Under the pieces are notes generated by a model. The model made no database searches, had not been told where the DNA came from, and saw nothing but the letters and a program-made list of their open reading frames with translations. From Avena insularis (Eukaryota > Streptophyta > Magnoliopsida > Poales > Poaceae): a stretch of 64,000 nucleotides of DNA. The DNA lies in assembly GCA_023614405.1 (NCBI GenBank), contig CM042689.1:283657533-283721532 (forward strand), in the 5' to 3' direction. Positions 57,021 through 64,000 of this stretch are shown here, one piece after another (the first letter of the stretch is position 1; each line of letters starts with the position of its first letter). A program made the translations under genes and the position numbers.

Positions 57021-57027
57021 ATTTATA
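57021..57027 (-). promoter_or_regulatory. TATA box of the antisense gene in F
   Basis: On the minus strand AGTTATAAATAGGGGGAG, about 150 bases before ATG 56867-56869. It lies outside the 3' LTR, so the antisense gene appears to have a promoter of its own. Confidence 0.55.
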
Positions 57028-57029
57028 AC

Positions 57030-57507
57030 TGCGCGTGGTGAGAGTTAGTGGGATCGCGAATGCGCCATGGTAACCACAAAAAGGTGTGTATCGTGTGTTC
57101 GTGATCGGCGATTAGAGCCACAGGAAGGATCGCATGGAGCAGGAGGAGATCCGGCTGCCATGACTGTTGCTGTGATCGAAGAGTCGCTGCGTCGATAAGA
57201 TTGCCGCAGTGATTACTCTAGCAATGTTAGGATACATTGTAGCGGTACAAAAATAAGACAAAAAGCAATGATAGAGACATGTAGGATGAACCTTGCCAGA
57301 GAAGCTAAGAGGATGCCTCGGACAAAGATGAGTGACTTGGAAAATGAGTCGCACCTGGGGAAAAGAGGGTGAGCAAAGAGGAGAGAAAACAAGAAAGGCA
57401 CCGACTGATTAATAAGTCTGAGATAAAAGTATAAAAATTAAGTATCAAGAAACTGTTGTGGTCTGGCCGAATGTAGTCGGCAAGACCGCACCAGCTTCGG
57501 AAACTAA
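57030..57507. other. Region between antisense promoter and 3' LTR of F
   Basis: About 480 bases, presumably antisense promoter sequence and F's 3' untranslated part. Short overlapping ORFs only. A clear polypurine tract is not visible directly before the LTR (AGCTTCGGAAACTAA). Confidence 0.45.
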
Positions 57508-58299
57508 TGTTGGGGGATGACCCCAAGTAGGGACAAGGTAAGTGAAAAGAGAAAGGAGCATTCATATCAACGCCAGATCTAGTTATGATCCGGCCGAGTC
57601 ATGTATGAGTCGTCTGAATGAGGTCCGACTTGCCCCAAGTCAAGTAGTTGAGACTTGACTCGACCGACATAAGAGGTATGTCGGTGTAACACTGTCGCGT
57701 ATCTTAATTGCAGGTTAAGGTCAAGCAGAGTCATGCAAGGCGAGGCCGGGTCAAGGGAAGCTTGTCTAGGAAGGAGGAGGCAAACCCCGAAGTCAACACT
57801 AGCCAATATCTCTCTCTGGAATCTGTATAGTGCCAAGCGCTACAGACAATAAGTAGAGCAGCAGAGGAGCAGAGGAAGGTCATGGAGGTGACAGTCCTCA
57901 GGCCCGAGGCTCACATGTGGTGGGTTCTGTGTCTTTGCCATCAATAGAAGGGGGACACGGAAAGAGGCCCGCCGAGGTACCGCTTTGGGACAAGAATATT
58001 CCAAGAGTATGCTTTTCCACGTCAGCCCTAGAAGGCATCAGTACACTCCTTTATAAGGAGGGACTGGCTGTCTGTAGAAGGGGATCGATTCATTTTTCTC
58101 ACAGAGCACTAGTTATAGCTTCTTCTTCCTCTCGCTCATACAGCTCGAGGAGCAAGTGTAACTCCATTGGTGTTGAATAAAGATTAAGTTCTAGCATTCT
58201 GAGTGTAGAAACCACATATTCCCTCCCTGGATCCCACTAGAATCCATTGGCCCCCAACTTAAGCCTACCCATGGCATCTGCCGTGCCACCACCACGACA
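57508..58299 (+). repeat. 3' LTR of element F
   Basis: 792 bp, TGTTGGGGGATGACCCC to CCACCACCACGACA, with TATAAGG at 58052-58058. About 83 bases (around 57771-57865) are absent from the 5' LTR. They are bounded by AGGAGG/AGAGG-type short repeats, consistent with a deletion in the 5' copy. Confidence 0.93.
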
Positions 58300-58830
58300 C
58301 CTCGACTCACCCTTATGGCATAGGGTAGAGTTATGTGTCGTCCCAGAACCTATATTGTAAAAACTCTAAGTGCTCCAATGCCTGGCTATCCAGATCTATT
58401 CTGTAATGTTCAAGTACACTCGCCATTGGTTGGCGCAGACATGTTAATCCCCGCGTGAACCCAATTTGGATGTTATGCTAATCGGAGTTCCATCTGCGTG
58501 TTTTACCCATGACGTTGCATCAGACTTAGCTTGGAATGACCTCATCCTATAAGACCGCCTCTCTAGCCCATCAACCGCAAACGACACCCTCCAACGTAAC
58601 GGGACCCTAACTAGAGCAGAACTAACTACTAGGAAGCTTGTTAAACGCCTCTCCCACTATGACTACTACCTCAAGAAGTGACATCGGCATCTCTAATGAA
58701 GCAACTTCTACAAGGTCTACAGAACATAACCACCTTCGGACGAAAGGTGCAGCGCCCTCCACCAGCATCATCATACGACTCCAATGAAGAAGGTCCGCGA
58801 CTTCCCCAGGAACCCTGTAGTCCCTCTCTA

Positions 58831-58852
58831 AGGGGGAAGACCGCGTCTTTCC
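58831..58852 (+). other. Conserved internal hairpin, copy 2 of element E
   Basis: GGGGAAGAC / GTCTTTCC with loop CGC, one position imperfect, directly after CTCTAAG. Counterpart of 10736-10756. Confidence 0.65.
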
Positions 58853-59156
58853 TGCGCAAAACCCGATAGAACCCTGGAGTCAAACCCTAGTTATCATTAG
58901 GTGATAACCACCCTCTAACTCAAAACCGTGGACCCTGCCTAGCAGACGGTAATCGACACTTCTCCATACTCAAATGATACTTTGGGAAAGTTCTCCATCA
59001 TAGAGTCGACCGTCCAGCCAGCACTTTTGACGTTGCAAGACCAAGAAAGTAGAGAAGCCAACTTCAGCGAGAAAGGTTTGAAGAGGGCTCAACTCGCTGT
59101 CTCGCCCCAAGAAGGAAGGACCCTACCGACGCTAAATCTACCTAGAATCGTCCTAA

Positions 59157-59180
59157 GGGGAAAAGACTACTTCTTTTCCA
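59157..59180 (+). other. Conserved internal hairpin, copy 3 of element E
   Basis: GGAAAAGA / TCTTTTCC after CCTAAGG. Counterpart of 10412-10432, including the extra A/T pair that sets copy 3 apart from copies 1 and 2. Confidence 0.65.
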
Positions 59181-59290
59181 CTTGTTCTACCTAAACCGTC
59201 CAATCTGAATCCACTCAGCTCCAACCTGTAGCTGATAGCTCCTATTTGTTGTAAAAACCAGTTAGTGACGAGGGTTCGACTCGTTAATGC

Positions 59291-60666
59291 CCATTATTAT
59301 GGCCTTGGGTTTTGGAGAAGATGGGGATGCTGGAAGTCGCGGAATGATTAACACAAAAGCAACACATGGACATGAGATTTAGCCAGGTTCAGGCCCCCGG
59401 AGGGAAAACCCTACTCCTGCTTTCCTGCTCTTGATTATGATGGAACCGAAGATTACAGGGGTGCGGAGATGCAATCTAGCGTGAGGTGTGTATGAGGTGA
59501 GTTGAGGATCCTTCTCGCCGTACCCTCCTGGCCTTTATATAGATAGGTCAGGTCTTGGGAGAGGTCGAGTCGGTTACAAATTAGGGTTGATACCCTTTGA
59601 AATTCTATCTAATCTAGACTTGTCCTCCATGGAGTCGAAACCGCCATGGGCTTGGGCCACCCGAAATCTTCATGTGATGCGTGTCTTAATGTGGGCCTTA
59701 CTTGGGCTGGATCAGGTATACCAATGTCATGCACCCGTAGGGTATATCCATGTTAGTAGCCCTTGAATGTTCAGTCAAATCGTAGATTCGGCTGGAGACT
59801 CTTCAATCTTTCGGGTGCTATGTAGTTGAGCCTGTTTTTCAAGGAGAAATGTTTAGTTCATAGGGATTGTTGATGCGTGTGCCTGGCTAACCCGACGTAT
59901 CAGGGCCAGTTAACTGTCATAAGACAAAACAACACGATATTCATCAAACTCGAGTCCCCGAACTCGAATTCGGAACGATTGCTGGCGTGATTCGACTCAG
60001 GCCATTGTGGTCTTACAGGAGTCGAATCCTAGTGATTTTCAAGTGATGTACCCAACGCGTCCATCGGGATTTTCATCGTGCCTGTTGACACGGGAATTTA
60101 CTGGCAGAGCGCAGTCAGGTGCGTTACCAGTCCATCAGATGATATCTATAGGGATTATCTTTGCGTCGTAGACATAGCATCCGAAATTTTATCACTGCGG
60201 AAGTGTTTCGGGTGGCTAAGGAGACTGCTTCTCACTTAGCGTAGGTTTGGAAAAAGTTGCCAAAAAGATCTTGTCGTATTTGATCTGAAGGATCGCAGTC
60301 GAATAATTCATAGGGTGCGCGGCCAGCGCTCCCTATGGTAGTATTCCCGAGTGTCTGTTCGAGTCATAGACTCAAGCAGAGACTTTAGTTCAGTCGTTTT
60401 TAGCATAAGTCCGAAGGACACATTTTTTGGGATGCGCAACCAGTGCTCCCTATGGGAGTATTCCCTAAGACCGTAATGGAGTCGCATAATCGACATAAGA
60501 CTCGAAGATAATTTCTAGGTGACATTACCTTTGCAAGTTCTCAGGTGCACGGTCAGCGCTCCTGATAGGAGTAGCCCCCGAGTAGTTTCTCGAATCATAG
60601 ATTCGTGTAAGTACTTGGATGATCAGTCAAAATCTTTGAGCCATTGCTGGCTTTTCTTTGATGACG
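59291..60666 (-). mobile_element. Element G, LTR fragment
   Basis: Sequence unrelated to E and A2. On the minus strand, CTATATAAAGGCCAGGAGGG (TATA at 59534-59542) precedes a leader that would run toward 59300, so it is probably an LTR in minus orientation. Three diverged copies of a GCGC(A/G)(G/A)CCAGCGCTCCCTATGG-like block occur near 60318, 60436 and 60550 (about 118-bp spacing), resembling repeats common in grass Gypsy LTRs. Ends, PBS and TSD are not identified. Confidence 0.45.
60300..60600. repeat. Diverged tandem repeats of about 118 bp in G
   Basis: Copies anchored by CCAGCGCTCCCTATGGTAG, CCAGTGCTCCCTATGGGAG and TCAGCGCTCCTGATAGGAG, each followed by TATTCCC or TAGCCCCCGAG and by TCG(A)ATCATAGA-like text. 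Confidence 0.6.
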
Positions 60667-62181
60667 TTGATACGTTGGAAACGTATCTATAATTTTTTAT
60701 GCTCCATGCTTGTTTAGTATCTACTTTTCTTTACTTGTCCACACTTTGAGGTGCTTTTTAAATGTTTTCTGGTACTAACCTACTAACAAGTTGCAATAGT
60801 GCCAGATGCCTGTTTTCTGTTGTTTTTAGTTTCAGAAAAGTTAGTACAGAGATATTCTTGGAATTGGATGGGACAAAAGTAAAAGTCAATTACTTTCCAT
60901 GGGGAACAAGAAGTCTAGAGGGGAGCCGGAGGAGCCGGCCAAAGGGGCCAGACCCACTCCAAGTGCGGGTGGGCCCCACCCCGTGCCTGGCGAGGGTTTG
61001 GGTGCCCTGGCCGCCTCCTCGGCCTACCCCTTTGCCTATAAGAAGCCCCTGATGCAGAAACCCTGAGCACCCGATCAAATATCCACGAAACCGTCTGTAG
61101 CCACCGCCACCATCGTCCCTAGATCGGGGGGGTCTGAAGTTATTCCTGGCACCCTTCCGGAGGGGAGATCATCCCAGAGGCCTTCTCTCCATATGATGCG
61201 TCAGTAGTTACACCTTGGACTATGGGTCCATGTAGTAGCTAGATGGTTGTACATCCTCCTTTGTGCTTTCATGTATAGAACTCGTGAGCTCTGTTTATGA
61301 TCAAGATCTAATCTATTTGTAATCATGCATGTTGTGTTTGCAGGGATCCGATGGATATTGAGATTATTATGTTGGTTTGATTAATGGTTTTGTCTTGATG
61401 ATTCTATCATGTCTGTGTTGTTTGTGATCTTGCATGCTCTCCGTTGTTAGTATCTATCTTGGCCAAGTAGTTGCTACTGACTCCAAGAGGGGGTATTTAT
61501 GCTCGATAGTGGGTTCATGCCTCTAGTTTCCAAGGGAAGTGACAGAAAACAACGGTCTCTTGTTCATGGAACATGTGGACTGTTTACCTTACACACTTTG
61601 CTTAAAGTAGTTGTCTATTGCTTGCAACTTAATACTAGAGGGGGTTCGGATGATAACCTGAAGGTGGACTTCTAGTCATAGATGCAGTTGGATGGCGATC
61701 TATGTATATTGTTGTATTTCCCAATCGAATCTCATAGGATCCTTCTGACTAGGATTTGCATTGTTATGCCTTGCTCAGTTCGTGTCAATTTCCCTGCTGT
61801 AATTTTTTTACCCTTCATGCCATGTTGTTTATCTAAGGAGAGCACCTTTAGTGAACTATGGAGCCCGGTCCAATCCTTACGATTGATTCATCTTCCACTG
61901 TTACTTGTTTACTTGATGCAAACCACCATTACCTTCCACACCATACATTTAATCCTTTGTTACAGCAAACCGGTGAGCTTGACAACCTCACTAATTCGTT
62001 GGGACAAAGTCTTGAGTTTGTGTTGTGCAGGTCTCCGTGTTTCTTGCAACACCTGTGTGACGTTTCCTTCCTCCTTCTGGTTCAATAACCCCGGTCTCTA
62101 CTAAGGGAAGACTTGCTGCTTGCTGCTTCACACCTTGCTCTTGGGGTTTCCAACGAAGTGCTCACGTCAGCACCATCAACA
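60667..62181 (+). repeat. 5' LTR of element A2
   Basis: About 1515 bp, starting near TTGATACGTTGGAAACG and ending CACCATCAACA. TATA site CTATAAGAAGCC at 61036-61047. The first bases are approximate because the expected TG is not evident. ORFs of 140 and 76 codons (61682-62104 and 61858-62088) are overlapping frames in LTR sequence and are not called as genes. Confidence 0.82.
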
Positions 62182-62188
62182 AGTTTTC

Positions 62189-62206
62189 TGGCGCCGTTGC
62201 CGGGGA
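62189..62206 (+). promoter_or_regulatory. Primer binding site of element A2
   Basis: TGGCGCCGTTGCCGGGGA, seven bases after the LTR end. Identical to the inner PBS-like copy in element A. Confidence 0.85.
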
Positions 62207-62337
62207 GGCTAAGGACGTCTTCACTAGGAGAGTCCTTCACTTCCTTTATCTTTACTTTGTTTTTAGTTTGATTTGTTTATTTTGCTTGGATTTGTTTGCT
62301 TCTTTCCAAAAAACCCAAAAAATTAGTCTAGTTTGGT

Positions 62338-63675
62338 TTGCTTTCTTTATTCAAAAACACAAAAAAATTAGTTTCTGCTCTAGGTGCTGCTGCTGTTTTT
62401 GGCTTGCCCACCTTTGCCAAAATGAACTCTGCTGAGAACACCAAGTTGTGTGACTTCACTAGGACCAACAACAATGATTTCCTTAGCACTCCTATTGCTC
62501 CACCTGCTCCTAATGCTATCTTTTATGAAATTAAGCCTCCTTTGTTGAATCTTGTGATGAGAGAGCAATTTTCTGGTGCTGGTTCTGATGATCCTGCTGC
62601 CCATCTTAATAGCTTTGTTGAACTTTGTGAGATGCAAAAGTATAAGTATGTAGATGGAGATATTATTAAGCTCAAGCATTTTCCTTTCTCCTTGAGGGGA
62701 AAAGATAAAGAATGTTTCCTTTCTTTGGCTAAAAATAGTATGGATTCTTGGACTAAGTGCAAAGATGCTTTTATTGGAAAGTACTATCCTCCTGCTAAGA
62801 TTATATCTATGAGAAGTGACATTATGAAATTTAAACAACTTTATAGTGAACATTTTGCTCTAGCTTGGGAAAGAATGAAATCTTTGGTTAAGAATTGCCC
62901 CACTCATGGACTCACTGCTTGGATGATCATCCATACTTTTTATGTAGGTTTGAACTTCTCCTCAACAAACTTGTTGGATTCAGCTGCTTGAGGTACTTTT
63001 ATGGGCCTCACATTGGGTGATGCAACAAGGATCCTTGATAATTTGATGGTTAACTACTCTAAATGGCATGTTGAGAGAGCTCCACACGGTAAGAAGGTAA
63101 ATTCTGTTGAGGAAACTTTCTCTTTGAGTGAAAAGATTGATGCTATTATGGCTATGCTTGTTAATGGGAAAGCTCCTCTAGATCCTAATAGTGTTCCCTT
63201 AGCCTCTTTGGTTGCTCAAGAATATCAAGTTGATGTGAACTTCATTAGAAACAACAATTTCAACAACAATGCCTATAGGAATAATTTTGGTAGCAACAAC
63301 AATTATAGGCCTTATCCTCCTAGTGGGAATGCTTATCATGGTAGATCTAGAATGCCTAGCGAAGAAAGGATTCTAGAAGTAGAGAGATCCAATAAGAATT
63401 TTATGCAAATGCAATATGAGCAAAATAAGATTTTCACTAAAACTATGGAGGAACAGTCTATCATCTTGAAAAACATTAGCCATCAGCTTGAGAATCTGAA
63501 TAGAGAAATTCCTAGTTTATAGTCAAAAAATTTGAGTGCTGAGAAAAATATATCCTCTTTGTCTGAAGCTCTGTCTTCCTTGATTAATAAAATGGCTGCT
63601 AAACCTGAAACTATGGAAAACACCTTTGCTATAGATCATGCCATACAAGTTACTAAAGATGAAAATGTTTAGCTC
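62338..63675 (+). pseudogene. Element A2 gag, degenerate
   Basis: The frame opens at ATG 62338. The family start is more likely the Met at 62422 (MNSAENTKL). The capsid region contains EQFSGAGSDDPAAHLNSFVE, DIIKLKHFPFSLRGK, WTKCKDAFIGKYYPP, and WMIIHTFYVGL. An in-frame TGA at 62989-62991 is followed by the same frame with LTLGDATRILDNLMVNYSKW, VEETFSLSEKIDAIM, an Asn-rich stretch (NNNFNNNAYRNNF) and a likely helical segment, to TAG at 63520-63522. It continues beyond (ALSSLINKMAAKPE) to TAG near 63669. The Asn-rich part replaces a zinc knuckle at this point, as I recall for this lineage. Confidence 0.82.
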
Positions 63676-64000
63676 AACTTCATGCTAGGTGGGAAAGGGA
63701 AGCTGAAATTGATAGAAACAATAGTGTGTGCACTATCACCACTAAACCACAAGTAGTCCCTATTCCTACTCCTACTATTCCTAAGCCTATTGACCCTACT
63801 ACTAGTGATGCTAAGTTTGATTTTGATATTGATGGTTGTAATATTTCTGAAGTGATTATGTTCTTGTAAAAGCTTGCTAGAGGTCCTGATGCTAGTGATA
63901 TGCATGTTGCTTTCACTAAACATATTATAGATGCTCTTGTGAAAATTAAGGAAGAGAAGCTAAAACACAAAGCTTCTATTCCTAGGAAGGTAGAAGATAG
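63676..64000 (+). pseudogene. Element A2 gag-pol continuation, frameshifted
   Basis: After the break near 63670 another frame gives HARWEREAEIDRNN, VCTITTKPQVVPIPTP and FDFDIDGCNISEVIMFL, then a TAA (about 63867) and KLARGPDASDMHVAFTKH to the window edge. This is the Pro-rich linker and acidic region following gag. A short indel near 63670 explains the frame change. Confidence 0.65.

Larger units (their letters stand above)
37002..58299 (+). mobile_element. Element F, Tat-lineage Ty3-Gypsy retrotransposon with antisense gene
   Basis: About 14.2 kb without the CACTA element it contains. 5' LTR (37002-37710), PBS, gag-pol in plus orientation (37682-44195), tandem repeats, a minus-strand gene (45279-56869), 3' LTR (57508-58299). 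The Tat assignment rests on RT motifs (AYSGFHQI, PFGVRNAGATYQR, YVDDVVIK), a second RNase H-like domain (SNNVAEYEALVHGLKMAKEIG), absence of a chromodomain, and the antisense gene. The coding capacity is badly decayed, with many stops, frameshifts and catalytic substitutions. No matching TSD is visible. Confidence 0.88.
58300..59290 (+). mobile_element. Element E, 3' internal portion
   Basis: Aligned by eye with the reverse complement of about 10290-10990 of B: CACTTCTCCATACTCAAATG, GGGAAAGTTCTCCATC, CGACGCTAAATCTACCTAGA, CGTCCTAAGGGG. It includes hairpin copies 2 and 3 (58831-58852 and 59157-59180). Homology fades near 59290, before a polypurine tract or 3' LTR, so E is truncated here. No coding region is recognised. 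Confidence 0.72.
60667..64000 (+). mobile_element. Element A2, Athila-lineage LTR retrotransposon (5' part)
   Basis: 5' LTR (60667-62181), PBS (62189-62206) and gag (62338 onward), running off the right edge of the window. The gag type and the PBS are those of the Athila lineage, such as WHAM or Sabrina-related elements in wheat. Shares LTR length, TATA context and PBS with element A, in the opposite orientation. Confidence 0.85.

Noticed and set aside
61682..62104. 140-codon plus-strand ORF in the A2 LTR
   Set aside because: Lies wholly in the LTR and overlaps another frame. Hydrophobic chance composition with no domain.
62380..62853. 157-codon minus-strand ORF
   Set aside because: Exact shadow of the Athila gag on the plus strand.

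Overview
This window looks like intergenic DNA from a large grass genome, most probably the Triticeae (wheat, barley and relatives). I see no host gene. Essentially every base belongs to transposable elements nested inside one another. The grass assignment rests on the families recognised: Athila-lineage elements with the PBS core TGGCGCCGTTGCCGGGGA, a Tekay-lineage chromovirus with about 4-kb LTRs, large non-autonomous LTR elements with LTRs near 6 kb, a Tat-lineage element with an antisense gene, and a CACTA transposon. Family names are from memory of motifs, not from a database search.

Layout. Element A (Athila-like, minus strand) occupies 1-1014 and 32042-33900 and was split by element B (1015-32041, minus strand, TSD ATAAT). 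B is a LARD-like non-autonomous element: two LTRs of about 6 kb flank a 2.5-kb internal region (10223-12747) carrying one unrecognised ORF. B's left LTR contains a 3.2-kb solo LTR, D (3935-7127, TSD GGGAT). Its right LTR contains element C (15517-28911, minus strand, TSD TGCAT), a nearly complete Tekay/Del-type chromovirus with an extra ORF upstream of gag, then gag, protease, RT, RNase H, integrase and a chromodomain.

To the right of A lies element E (plus strand: 33901-37001 and 58300 to about 59290), related to B. E is interrupted by element F (37002-58299, plus strand), a Tat-lineage Gypsy element with a decayed gag-pol and, on the opposite strand, an intron-containing gene with its own TATA box. 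A 7.1-kb non-autonomous CACTA transposon, H (47897-55013, TSD AAT), sits in that antisense gene. From about 59290 there is an LTR fragment (G), then a second Athila-lineage element, A2, from 60667 to beyond the window end (LTR, PBS, gag).

Target-site duplications and in-frame junctions give the order. E was invaded by F, and F later by H. A was invaded by B, and B later by C and D. A itself may sit inside E's 5' LTR, but its left end lies outside the window. All coding regions carry stops, frameshifts or catalytic-residue changes, except for parts of C, which stay close to intact.

The least expected signals are non-coding. Three copies of a short hairpin, with matched changes in both arms, occur in the same order in the interiors of B and E. 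A paired-palindrome module recurs in the LTRs of four different families (B, C, D, E), with different palindrome centres. In addition, the only ORF of non-autonomous E is recognisably related to the extra ORF of autonomous C, which suggests a helper/parasite relationship.
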